Shown piece after piece: positions 1 to 6,395 of a stretch of 11,780 nucleotides of DNA. The DNA is from an uncultured Clostridia bacterium (lineage in GTDB: Bacteria > Bacillota > Clostridia > Christensenellales > UBA1242), in assembly GCA_947630075.1 (NCBI GenBank), contig CANRGF010000018.1, positions 1 through 11,780 on the forward strand, in the 5' to 3' direction. Every line of letters begins with the position of its first letter. The stretch's first letter is position 1. Below the pieces are notes generated by a model. It ran no database searches. It was not told where the DNA came from and saw only the letters and a program-made list of their open reading frames with translations. A program made the translations under genes and the position numbers.

Positions 1-1
1 T

Positions 2-376
2 TATGACCACAATGACGGCTACAATTTTACCCGCACTCAAATGTTGGAAGCAAGCCACGCAAACTACTCCCTTTTCATCTCTGTTTATAACGATGTGCTT
101 GGCGATATTGACACAAGCATGCGTGCGATTGACAAATATTCCACCGAGCCAGAATATACCTACTGCACTTATGTGAAAGGTGCGATGATGTGGGACGGGC
201 TAAGAAATCTCATCGGCGAAAAGAAATTTATTGCCTGCCTTAAAACCTACTGTGAGCAAAACCAATTTGCCCTATCTTCTCCCGAAAAATTAATCACCGC
301 CTTTGAGAGCGAAAGCAAAATGCAACTTAGAAATTTTTTTAATAGTTGGATAGACGGCAAAGTGGTGATAAGATAA
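2..376 (+). CDS. M1-family metallopeptidase (aminopeptidase N-like), C-terminal fragment
   Basis: This is the 3' end of a larger gene cut by the window edge. The frame is open from position 2 through the first internal ATG at 41 and ends with TAA at 374-376, giving about 124 residues. The piece YVKGAMMWDGLRNLIGEKKF is typical of M1 zinc aminopeptidases (gluzincins), where a Y-x-K-G-A-x-x-L/W stretch follows the catalytic HExxH...E region. The end, with NFFNSWIDGK, also fits the last helices of the M1 catalytic domain. The HExxH zinc site itself lies outside the window, so activity cannot be judged. Such enzymes remove N-terminal residues from peptides. The gene is convergent with the ABC transporter gene and shares its terminator. 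Family assignment is likely but rests on a fragment. Confidence 0.72.
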   Translation, partial: YDHNDGYNFTRTQMLEASHANYSLFISVYNDVLGDIDTSMRAIDKYSTEPEYTYCTYVKGAMMWDGLRNLIGEKKFIACLKTYCEQNQFALSSPEKLITAFESESKMQLRNFFNSWIDGKVVIR

Positions 377-404
377 TAATTCTTCCACTCACATTTTGGG
401 CAGA

Positions 405-429
405 AAAAATCCGCATATTGCGGATTTTT
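405..429. terminator. Bidirectional intrinsic terminator between convergent genes
   Basis: An 11-bp perfect stem (405-415 pairs with 419-429) has a 3-nt loop and a GC-rich core TCCGCA/TGCGGA. It is flanked by an A-run on one side and a T-run on the other, so it can stop transcription from either direction. It sits 28 bases after the peptidase stop and 2 bases after the transporter stop. Confidence 0.9.
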
Positions 430-431
430 CG

Positions 432-3065
432 TTATCTATTATTTATGCTATCGATTGGGTTCTTTCTGGCAATTTTGTTTACAGGGAAGAAACTTGAAAT
501 CAATGCAACCAAGAAACTTACTCCAAACAAGAGCAACACTTGCCTAATGCCGAAGGTTAGAAGAGTGATTGTGAAGCCAAGTTGGGTAAGCAACACATTA
601 TTAATCACAACGCAGCAAACCACTGTGGCTATCGCAGACAAAACAAAGTTGATTAAACAAATGATAAAGCTCTCTGAGAAGAATATGGCGAACACATCTT
701 TGCCTCTTGCGCCGATCGCTCGTAAAATGCCAATTTCGCGCTTTTTATAGGTTATGCTCGTGGCAATAAAGTTCATAAGCATTAAGCCTGCAAACACGGC
801 AAGAGCCAGACCAACCCAGCCTAAGATTGTGGCAGTGCCTGAAATGGTTGTGCCGAAATTGTCTAGCAAATGAGTGGCAGCAAATTGCACTTCATAAGCG
901 TAAGATTTATCCACCTTTGTTTTTTCAATATAGTCAATAAGTTTTGCGTCTTCCTTGCCTCCTAGACGAGAAACAATATAGTCATAGCCAATAAAGGAAT
1001 TATAAAATTCTGTGCTTAAAATTGTTTTTTCTCCATCAACTAAGCCAACAACTTCATATTTTTCGCCACTGATATATATCGTTATGCCCGCACTAATTTC
1101 TTCTTGGGTTATCTGCAAGTTATCATTCATTCGTCTGCTTAAAATCACCTGATTATTTGCCAAGTGGTTTTGGTCAACTCCCGGCTTTAGATATGTGATT
1201 TTGCTTGCATCTACTTTTTCAATTGAAGTGAAATCGTCAATTCCTGCGCCCCAACCACCATCATTATCTATTGAATAATCTAGATATCGATTGCTTGGTG
1301 TGTAGTCGGCAGAAATCTCATCAAAGCAGTCTTTAGTTACATAACACATATTCACGAAGCCGTGCTGCATAATTGTGTTAACTTCCAACTCTTGCATATA
1401 ACTATCAATCGTGCCGCCGTGGGTGTTTGTTTCGCTCTGCTCATATTTAGATAAATCTGTGTCGTCTTTAATTATGCCAACAATCGTCTTTTTAGACATT
1501 CCGCTAACACTTAATTCTTTGCCTATCAAATCGCCAATTTGCTCTATTTTTCCTTCATTGCTTGAATTTGACACATTTTTTAAGATGATGTTTGCAATAT
1601 TATTAGAGATGCAAATTTCTTCTTTGCTCGTTGGCAATTTGCCTTCGCCAAGCAATTCCAGGTCAAGCCCTTTTAGCGAATTTTCGTCTATTGGCATCAC
1701 GCCAGACACATTTGTTTGATATATCGTGCCAGAGTCGTCCGAAGAATACATATAATAATTATACAACTCAAAACCATTGCCCTTAAAGACAACCGGCTCA
1801 AAAGTGTAGGTTGAAAATTTTTCTCTAAAATTCTTCAAATCGTTGCTGCCAAAAGCCACTTCATAATTTTCCCACATGCCGCGATAATTTTTTGTGATTG
1901 CTAATGATTTAACATTCAACTGCTCCAAACTTTCTCGCACCGAGGTGGCGCGGTTGAAACTTGCAAGTGTGTCCACCACGCCAAACATGGTGAACGCTAT
2001 GCACGCCAAAAGTATTGTGAAAATTAACCTGATTGGCTTATGTTTTAGCGAACTTGCGCCCATTTTTATTGAATCTTTCATTTTTAGGCGTGAACGAATA
2101 AGTTTGAAATTTTTAGGGTCATATTTAGACTGGTGAATATCGCCCGGCTGAGTGTCCTTAAACACTTCTTGGTTGCCCTCTTCTGTGATAAACGCCGTCT
2201 TTTTCACTTCGCTATTGGTTTTGGCGTCAAATGAAATTAATGTGTCGGTTTCGTCCGTTTTGCTTTCAAGCAGTTTGTTAATTCTATCCAAATCTTTTTT
2301 TGTGAGCTTCTGCCCTTTTTTGATATGTATTATCTTATCGTCAATAAAACTAACACCGCTCTCGCTCTTCTCGGCTATCACCTCTTTTTTAGTGTCGTCA
2401 TTAATAATTTTGCCGTCTTTAAGCTCAATGACGCGGTCGCCATAAAGGTGAGCAAACTCTCTATCGTGAGAGACGATTATCACGAGCTTTGTCTTGCTCA
2501 ATTTTTTGAGCGTTTCCATCACTTGCTTGCCCGTGTTGCTATCTAGCGCGCCCGTTGGCTCATCTGCCATTATAATCTCTGGGTCTTTAATAAGTGCACG
2601 AGCTATGGCAACTCTCTGCTTTTGACCGCCAGAAAGTTGATTTGGTTTACGCTTATAATACCCCTCCAAATCCACATCTTTTAGCAGTTTTTCCACTGCT
2701 TCTTTATCTGCCTTTTTGCCTTGCAATTCAAGAGCCAGCGCAAGATTTTTGCCCACGCTAAACTCTTCTAGAATGTTATACTCTTGGAAGATAAAGCCAA
2801 TGAAAGTGTTGCGATAACTATCGAAATCGCTCTGCTTGAAATCTTTGCTAGACTTGCCCTTAATTATAATTTCGCCACTATCAAAAGTGTCCAGCCCACC
2901 GATTGAATTTAAAAGCGTACTTTTGCCGCTGCCACTTTTGCCGAGCAAGAAAACCAATCCCCTATCAGGGAAATCTATGCTCACATTATTTAGCGCAAGC
3001 ACCTGCTTTGCGCCCTTGCCTTTGCCTAACTTATAAACCTTTGTTAAATTCTTAACGCTTAACAT
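432..3065 (-). CDS. ABC transporter, ATPase fused to an FtsX/MacB-type permease
   Basis: An 877-residue single-chain half-transporter. The N-terminal ATPase (about 1-225) has Walker A GKSGSGKST (42-50), Q-loop Q94, signature LSGGQ (144-148), Walker B IIMADEP (164-170) and switch His200. It is of the MacB/LolD subfamily. A charged, hydrophilic linker (about 225-340) leads to membrane helix 1 (about 345-368). A large extracytoplasmic domain (about 370-745) follows, then three membrane helices (about 746-770, 795-822, 841-865) with the FtsX-type loop KKREIGILRAIGARGKDVF. The family uses ATP to move peptides or lipids or to work mechanically on the envelope (type VII fold). Relatives act in peptide-antibiotic resistance or lipoprotein handling; the substrate here is unknown. 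The start is supported by AAGGAG, which overlaps the dUTPase stop codon nine bases upstream, so the two genes look translationally coupled. All ATPase motifs are intact. Confidence 0.92.
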   Translation of the reverse strand: MLSVKNLTKVYKLGKGKGAKQVLALNNVSIDFPDRGLVFLLGKSGSGKSTLLNSIGGLDTFDSGEIIIKGKSSKDFKQSDFDSYRNTFIGFIFQEYNILEEFSVGKNLALALELQGKKADKEAVEKLLKDVDLEGYYKRKPNQLSGGQKQRVAIARALIKDPEIIMADEPTGALDSNTGKQVMETLKKLSKTKLVIIVSHDREFAHLYGDRVIELKDGKIINDDTKKEVIAEKSESGVSFIDDKIIHIKKGQKLTKKDLDRINKLLESKTDETDTLISFDAKTNSEVKKTAFITEEGNQEVFKDTQPGDIHQSKYDPKNFKLIRSRLKMKDSIKMGASSLKHKPIRLIFTILLACIAFTMFGVVDTLASFNRATSVRESLEQLNVKSLAITKNYRGMWENYEVAFGSNDLKNFREKFSTYTFEPVVFKGNGFELYNYYMYSSDDSGTIYQTNVSGVMPIDENSLKGLDLELLGEGKLPTSKEEICISNNIANIILKNVSNSSNEGKIEQIGDLIGKELSVSGMSKKTIVGIIKDDTDLSKYEQSETNTHGGTIDSYMQELEVNTIMQHGFVNMCYVTKDCFDEISADYTPSNRYLDYSIDNDGGWGAGIDDFTSIEKVDASKITYLKPGVDQNHLANNQVILSRRMNDNLQITQEEISAGITIYISGEKYEVVGLVDGEKTILSTEFYNSFIGYDYIVSRLGGKEDAKLIDYIEKTKVDKSYAYEVQFAATHLLDNFGTTISGTATILGWVGLALAVFAGLMLMNFIATSITYKKREIGILRAIGARGKDVFAIFFSESFIICLINFVLSAIATVVCCVVINNVLLTQLGFTITLLTFGIRQVLLLFGVSFLVALISSFFPVNKIARKNPIDSINNR

Positions 3066-3074
3066 AACTTCTCC

Positions 3075-3539
3075 TTATTTATTAGTGCTGCCAAACCCAC
3101 CCGTGCGTTTAACATTTGGGTTGGTTTGCTCGTCATCGTCTGTTGTTAAAAACTTAAAAAAGAAGATTTGCCCAATTTTATCTCCCGCCTTAATTTGAAA
3201 TGGCTGTTTGTTTAAATTATGAAGCAAAAAGCCAATGTTGCCATCGTTGGTTTCGTTATCCGCATAATCGCTTTCAATTATGCCTATGCCGTTTGCCAAA
3301 ATTAACCCGCGCTTGCCTAAGCCACTGGTTGACGCCAAAATAAAGCCTTCGTCCTCATTGCAATAAGCCTTAAAATTGATAAAAACAAGTTTGGTGCTCT
3401 CTGGTGGAATATCCACATCAATTGGCGAAAAGCAATCATAACACACTGCGTGCTTTGTGGCACGGTATGGTTTTTTAAGAGATTTTGCATCCACTCCATA
3501 TTGCATAAATTCTGGTTTAACAAGTTCAAATTTTCTCAT
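3075..3539 (-). CDS. dUTPase-family protein with altered catalytic motifs
   Basis: This 154-residue protein has the usual length and fold signature of trimeric dUTP pyrophosphatases, which cut dUTP to dUMP and pyrophosphate to keep uracil out of DNA. Motif 1 is seen as YDCFSP (34-39), motif 3 as GIIESDY (86-92) followed by an extended loop, and the C-terminal P-loop-like motif 5 as RTGGFGST (145-152). Two usual catalytic features differ. Motif 2 reads ASTSGLGKRG (69-78) without its normal Arg, and the Asp that activates water in motif 3 (G-x-I-D-x-D-Y) is Glu89. It could be an active variant, a weakened enzyme or a binding protein. The start has a modest site (CGGAG, 5 nt before ATG). The stop codon overlaps the ribosome binding site of the ABC transporter gene. 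I leave the symbol empty because catalysis is in doubt. Confidence 0.85.
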   Translation of the reverse strand: MRKFELVKPEFMQYGVDAKSLKKPYRATKHAVCYDCFSPIDVDIPPESTKLVFINFKAYCNEDEGFILASTSGLGKRGLILANGIGIIESDYADNETNDGNIGFLLHNLNKQPFQIKAGDKIGQIFFFKFLTTDDDEQTNPNVKRTGGFGSTNK

Positions 3540-3555
3540 AACAACTCCGTGAAAT

Positions 3556-3583
3556 ATTCTAGCACAAAAAGATTTATAAACAA
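3556..3583 (-). promoter_or_regulatory. Candidate promoter of the dUTPase-ABC operon
   Basis: On the minus strand, TTGTTT (3583-3578), a 16-nt spacer ending in TGC, and TAGAAT (3561-3556) form an extended -10 promoter. Transcription would start near 3549, only about 10 nt before the ATG at 3539, so the mRNA leader would be barely long enough to include the CGGAG site. The -35 is weak and the -10 is strong. Confidence 0.6.
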
Positions 3584-3610
3584 AATAATTTTATAAAAAA
3601 CAAAGCCACA

Positions 3611-3642
3611 AAAAAGAAAAAAACCACAAAATTGTGGTTTTA
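3611..3642 (-). terminator. Intrinsic terminator of the 227-aa gene
   Basis: Stem AAAACCACAA (3620-3629) pairs with TTGTGGTTTT (3632-3641) around a 2-nt loop, and the arm overlaps the TAA stop at 3642-3640. On the transcribed strand it runs into a long T-rich tract (3623-3611). Because the tight loop may open by a pair, the effective loop is probably 4 nt. Confidence 0.88.
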
Positions 3643-4323
3643 TGGCCTAAATCCGTTTGATCTTGGTATAATTTTTCCGTTTGCGTCAATTTCTCTAGGG
3701 TCAACAATAAAATCATCCTCATCAGCAAGCCCTAATTTACCATCTTCACGAGTGAACGACACCACACCGTTTCTAATTCCTTTATATATTCCCACAAAAA
3801 ACCTGTGTTTTGAGATAGGCTCAGAGCGGAGGATGAGTGGCTGATTATCCACATTTATTGAACAAAAAAACTCTTCAAATAAATCTGCTTTTGGGCAACC
3901 CGCTGGAAGTGCGAAATCTTGCTTGCTTTGAAGCACATATTCTTCACCGTTCTCAATCTCCGGGTGAGCAGAGTAATAAAGCTTTTCCACCAAGCGTCTG
4001 TAAATCTTATTATCTAATGAAGTAATTTTTGGAACGGGCATTCTTGCACTCATATCTGCAAGTTGTGTGTTGAGAGATAGGTGAGGCTCATCCACCCTAA
4101 AAAAAGTATGATATTTTTCATAAAAAGGCAATGATCGTAGGGTGAAAAGTTTATTTCCAGACTTCATTGTGTGCTCCAACTTATAAAAAAGTTTAAACCC
4201 CGTTGCTTCTTCTGGGATTTTTATGTTTTTAACAAGCTCAGGTGTGTTCACCAAACACAAGTATTCGCTTTGAAATCCAAATGGTGTTGGCACATATATG
4301 ATTGCATATTTATTCAATTCCAT
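3640..4323 (-). CDS. Hypothetical protein, 227 aa
   Basis: I do not recognise this family. The start at 4323 is chosen over in-frame ATGs at 4392 and 4335. It has GAGGT five to six bases upstream, and a strong promoter ends just before it. The longer reading would begin inside the rplA terminator. The protein starts MELNKYAIIYVPTPFG, has no signal peptide or membrane helix, and is evenly mixed in composition, so it is probably a soluble cytoplasmic protein. The middle (about 60-130) is rich in aromatic residues and Arg/Lys. The C-terminal 50 residues are acidic and hydrophilic, with DEDDF (201-205) and a Gly/Asn-rich end NGKIIPRSNGFRP. It has its own promoter and terminator and so is a single-gene unit between rplA and the dUTPase operon. 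Real expression is well supported by these signals; the function is unknown. Confidence 0.82.
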   Translation of the reverse strand: MELNKYAIIYVPTPFGFQSEYLCLVNTPELVKNIKIPEEATGFKLFYKLEHTMKSGNKLFTLRSLPFYEKYHTFFRVDEPHLSLNTQLADMSARMPVPKITSLDNKIYRRLVEKLYYSAHPEIENGEEYVLQSKQDFALPAGCPKADLFEEFFCSINVDNQPLILRSEPISKHRFFVGIYKGIRNGVVSFTREDGKLGLADEDDFIVDPREIDANGKIIPRSNGFRP

Positions 4324-4339
4324 AATCGACCTCATAAAT

Positions 4340-4368
4340 ATTCTACCATAAAAACAGGCATTTGTCAA
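4340..4368 (-). promoter_or_regulatory. Promoter of the 227-aa gene
   Basis: TTGACA (4368-4363), a 17-nt spacer ending in TGG, and TAGAAT (4345-4340) on the minus strand give a near-consensus sigma-A promoter with an extended -10. The -35 box begins four bases after the T-run of the rplA terminator. The predicted start near 4333 leaves a leader of about 10 nt that begins at the Shine-Dalgarno sequence. Confidence 0.85.
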
Positions 4369-4371
4369 TAA

Positions 4372-4397
4372 CAAAAAAGTGGCATCAGCCACTTTTT
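4372..4397 (-). terminator. Intrinsic terminator after rplA
   Basis: Stem AAAAAGTGGC (4374-4383) and GCCACTTTTT (4388-4397) has a 4-nt loop, followed by six T on the minus strand (4378-4373). The arm overlaps the rplA stop codon (4398-4396). It closes the rplK-rplA unit, so rplJ-rplL are not part of this transcript. Confidence 0.92.
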
Positions 4398-5088
4398 ATT
4401 TTGCTTCAGAGTATGAAATCTTGACGCTTGGGCCCATAGTTGTTGCCAAATAGGTTGACTTAATATACGTGCCTTTTGCTGCTGCTGGCTTTGCCTTGAT
4501 AACAGCATCCATAATGGTGGATAAGTTTGTGAATAATCTATCAACACCAAAGCTTGCTTTACCTATGCGCACATGAATAATGTTTTGCTTATCTAACCTA
4601 TATTCAACCTTACCGGCCTTAACGTCTTTGATAGCTTTAGTTACATCCATTGTAACCGTGCCACTCTTAGGGTTTGGCATTAAGCCTTTAGGACCCAAGA
4701 TACGAGCGCAACGACCAAGAGCCCCCATCATGTCTGGAGTGGTGATGCACACATCAAAGTCTAACCAACTGCCAGACATAATTTTGGCAATAATGTCATC
4801 ATCGCCAACAATGTCTGCCCCGGCCTTTTTTGCCTCTTCTGCTTTATCGCCTTTGGCAATAACACACACTTTCACAGATTTACCCGTGCCTTCTGGAAGC
4901 ACCACAACGCCTCTAACTTGTTGGTCTGCATTACGACCATCAACGCCTAAGCGGATGTGAAGCTCAATAGTTTCATCAAATTTGGCTTTAGCGGTGCTAA
5001 GCACAATGCCCAAAGCCTCTTTTGCATCATAAACCTTAGTTTTGTCCACTAACTTGGCGGACTCAATGTATTTCTTACTTCTTTCCAT
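4396..5088 (-). CDS. rplA: 50S ribosomal protein L1
   Basis: A full-length L1 of 230 residues. L1 binds 23S rRNA to form the mobile L1 stalk that helps release deacylated tRNA from the E site. In many bacteria it also represses its own operon by binding the rplK leader. Family signatures are clear: ELHIRLGVDGRNADQQVRG (42-60) and the conserved LGPKGLMPNPKSGTV (132-146), followed by the KAGKVEYRLDKQNIIH segment. The ATG lies inside the rplK gene (14-base overlap) and has GGAGGG 5-6 nt upstream, so translation is coupled to rplK. A terminator lies directly on its stop codon, whereas rplJ-rplL follow in many relatives. A likely L1 target site is present in the rplK leader (5543-5570). Confidence 0.98.
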   Translation of the reverse strand: MERSKKYIESAKLVDKTKVYDAKEALGIVLSTAKAKFDETIELHIRLGVDGRNADQQVRGVVVLPEGTGKSVKVCVIAKGDKAEEAKKAGADIVGDDDIIAKIMSGSWLDFDVCITTPDMMGALGRCARILGPKGLMPNPKSGTVTMDVTKAIKDVKAGKVEYRLDKQNIIHVRIGKASFGVDRLFTNLSTIMDAVIKAKPAAAKGTYIKSTYLATTMGPSVKISYSEAK

Positions 5089-5512
5089 TATAGCCCTCCA
5101 CAGTTATTCCCATACTTCTGCAAGAACCAGCAATCATGCTCATTGCGGTTTCGATGTTGCTTGCATTTAAGTCTGGCATTTTTTGCTCTGCAATTTTTCT
5201 TAGTTGGTCAACAGTGATTTTGCCAACCTTATTGCGAGATTTATCACTCCCTTTTTGCAAGCCTGCTTCTTTCAAAATCAAGTCGGTTGCAGGTGGTTGC
5301 TTTAAGATAAAAGTGAAACTTCTATCTTCATAAATGGTGATTACGCAAGGGATAGTGTAACCTGCCATTTTTGCAGTTTTGTCGTTGAAATCTTTCACAA
5401 ATCCTGCTAAGTTGATGCCTTGCGGACCGAGCGTTGAACCAACTGGTGGGCCCGGAGTGGCTTTGCCGGCAGGAAGTTGAATAGTTACGACTGCTTTAAC
5501 CTTTTTTGCCAT
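5075..5512 (-). CDS. rplK: 50S ribosomal protein L11
   Basis: A standard 145-residue L11. With L10 and L12 it forms the GTPase-associated centre at the stalk base, touches 23S helices 43-44 and is needed for the RelA-type stringent response. The N-terminal PAGKATPGPPVGSTLGPQGI (15-34) is the conserved proline-rich region bound by thiostrepton-class antibiotics and methylated by PrmA in many species. The C-terminal RNA-binding domain has KVGKITVDQLRKIAEQKMPDLN and ends AGSCRSMGITVEG. The start is preceded by AAGGAG with 8-nt spacing. The gene is transcribed from at least one strong promoter (5595-5623) and overlaps rplA. The 75-nt leader has a probable L1 operator, so both proteins are probably controlled together at the level of translation. 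Confidence 0.98.
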   Translation of the reverse strand: MAKKVKAVVTIQLPAGKATPGPPVGSTLGPQGINLAGFVKDFNDKTAKMAGYTIPCVITIYEDRSFTFILKQPPATDLILKEAGLQKGSDKSRNKVGKITVDQLRKIAEQKMPDLNASNIETAMSMIAGSCRSMGITVEGYNGKK

Positions 5513-5542
5513 ACAATTCTCTCCTTTTATATATTTTTATGG

Positions 5543-5570
5543 CGTGGTTGTAGAATTAACTTCTCCCACG
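5543..5570 (-). promoter_or_regulatory. Predicted L1 operator in the rplK leader mRNA
   Basis: On the mRNA, CGUGG (5570-5566) pairs with CCACG (5547-5543), and AGAA (5564-5561) pairs with UUCU (5555-5552). The loop is GUUAA. An asymmetric internal loop of one G (5565) facing ACAA (5551-5548) separates the two stems. Two short helices around an asymmetric loop, with the string GUGGGAG, match the known L1 target in 23S rRNA and in rplK leaders of other bacteria, where L1 represses the L11-L1 mRNA. The site lies 30 nt upstream of the rplK start. The structure is directly visible; binding is inferred. Confidence 0.78.
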
Positions 5571-5594
5571 AGGTGCAAATTACTTTGCGGTGTG

Positions 5595-5623
5595 ATTATA
5601 TCATAATATTTTGCGTTTGTCAA
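5595..5623 (-). promoter_or_regulatory. Proximal promoter of rplK-rplA (P2)
   Basis: TTGACA (5623-5618), a 17-nt spacer ending in TGA, and TATAAT (5600-5595) on the minus strand. Both hexamers and the spacing are perfect sigma-A consensus and the extended -10 TG is present. The expected start is near 5588, giving a leader of about 75 nt that includes the L1 operator. Confidence 0.95.
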
Positions 5624-5649
5624 TAGATTTTAGGTCAAATCTGGGCAAG

Positions 5650-5722
5650 AAAAAGCGTAACGATGCTTTGATATATCTATCAAGAGCATTCCTATATTGA
5701 CTGCCAATTTTTGCACAATATA
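5650..5722 (-). ncRNA. Tandem hairpins in the distal leader of rplK (candidate regulatory RNA)
   Basis: If transcribed from the distal promoter, this RNA would fold two hairpins. Hairpin A pairs UAUAUUG (5722-5716) with CAAUAUA (5699-5693), plus an inner UGC/GCA. Hairpin B pairs AUGCU-UUGAUA (5689-5678, one bulged C) with UAUCAA-AGCAU (5673-5663) around a GAUA loop. A competing 5-bp hairpin AAAGC/GCUUU (5669-5652) reuses the 3' arm of hairpin B and is followed by UUUUUCUU. This could be a weak attenuator or a leader domain. It does not match an L10 leader, T-box or riboswitch that I can recognise. Structure is visible; function is inference. Confidence 0.4.
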
Positions 5723-5762
5723 AAGCAAGAGCGCAGGGGTAGAGCTTTCTCAAGCAAATTTT

Positions 5763-5791
5763 ATCATATCAAAATATATGTTGTTTAGCAA
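5763..5791 (-). promoter_or_regulatory. Distal promoter upstream of rplK (P1)
   Basis: TTGCTA (5791-5786), a 17-nt spacer ending in TGA, and TATGAT (5768-5763) on the minus strand. It lies just past the nusG terminator and would start RNA near 5756, about 170 nt upstream of the proximal start. Confidence 0.6.
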
Positions 5792-5798
5792 ATTTTAG

Positions 5799-5826
5799 TA
5801 AAAAAGTTTGGGTCAAACCCAAACTA
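5799..5826 (-). terminator. Intrinsic terminator after nusG
   Basis: AGTTTGGGT (5805-5813) pairs with ACCCAAACT (5817-5825) around a 3-nt loop and overlaps the nusG TAG codon (5826-5824). It is followed on the minus strand by a TTTTTTAC tract. It separates secE-nusG from rplK-rplA. Confidence 0.9.
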
Positions 5827-6381
5827 ATTTCTGCTAACTCTAATTTGATTGAAGCCTAATTCCACTTCGTTGTCTTTTCCAAACATTTCAACCAGTGCCA
5901 CAACCTTTTGATTTGCAGCATCAACTGATTTAACAGTGCCAACGAAACTTGCAAGTGAGCCTTCAAGAATTTCAATAAGGTCGCCAACTTTCACATCAAG
6001 CTCAACCTTAACTTCGCCCGTGCCACCATAAACACCCATTCTTCTTGCTTCTTCGTCTGTGATTGGAACAGGCCTACCCTTTGGGCCAACAAAACTATTG
6101 ACATATTGTGTGTTTGTAACGGCATGCCAAATGTCATCGCCATACATCATTTTAACGAGCATATATCCTGGCATGGTCTTTTTAGGAACAAGCACCTTTT
6201 TGCCACGCTTTTCCACCAACACATCTTCCATAGGAATTATGATATCGAAAATTCTATCTTGCAAGCCAAATTTGTCGATTGTGTTTTCCAAGTTTTGCTT
6301 TGCCACATTCTCATAGCCAGAATACACATGCAATGCATACCAATGCGGCTCTCTATCTCTATTGTTGTCTATAATAGCCAT
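5824..6381 (-). CDS. nusG: Transcription termination/antitermination factor NusG
   Basis: A 185-residue NusG of normal size. The N-terminal NGN domain (about 12-110) has HWYALHVYSGYENVAKQNLE and the conserved KKTMPGYMLVKM (67-78) and VNSFVG(P)KG (94-102). It binds the RNA polymerase clamp and beta lobe to keep elongation processive and, in Gram-positives, can promote pausing. The C-terminal KOW domain (about 127-185) starts with VKVGDLIEILEGSLASFVGTV and links to Rho or to ribosomal protein S10. There is no insertion between domains. The start has a textbook AAGGAGGT 5 nt upstream and lies 14 nt after the secE stop, so they share an mRNA. A terminator overlaps the stop codon. Confidence 0.98.
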   Translation of the reverse strand: MAIIDNNRDREPHWYALHVYSGYENVAKQNLENTIDKFGLQDRIFDIIIPMEDVLVEKRGKKVLVPKKTMPGYMLVKMMYGDDIWHAVTNTQYVNSFVGPKGRPVPITDEEARRMGVYGGTGEVKVELDVKVGDLIEILEGSLASFVGTVKSVDAANQKVVALVEMFGKDNEVELGFNQIRVSRN

Positions 6382-6395
6382 AATACCTCCTTAGA

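Larger units (their letters stand above)
5513..5823 (-). other. 311-bp nusG-rplK spacer: two promoters and structured leader
   Basis: The spacer holds no coding sequence that I can support. In minus-strand order it contains the nusG terminator (5825-5801), a distal promoter (5791-5763), a hairpin-rich segment (about 5756-5645), a perfect proximal promoter (5623-5595), the L1 operator (5570-5543) and the rplK ribosome binding site (about 5527-5520). Two promoters with a structured segment between them suggest separate control of a long and a short leader transcript. Confidence 0.85.

Noticed and set aside
346..750. Plus-strand open frame of 134 codons
   Set aside because: It overlaps the peptidase end, crosses the terminator and runs antisense to the ABC transporter, with no ribosome site. 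It is a shadow frame.
4323..4392. Longer 250-aa start for the 227-aa gene
   Set aside because: It would begin inside the rplA terminator hairpin and upstream of the mapped promoter. The ATG at 4323 has the better ribosome site.
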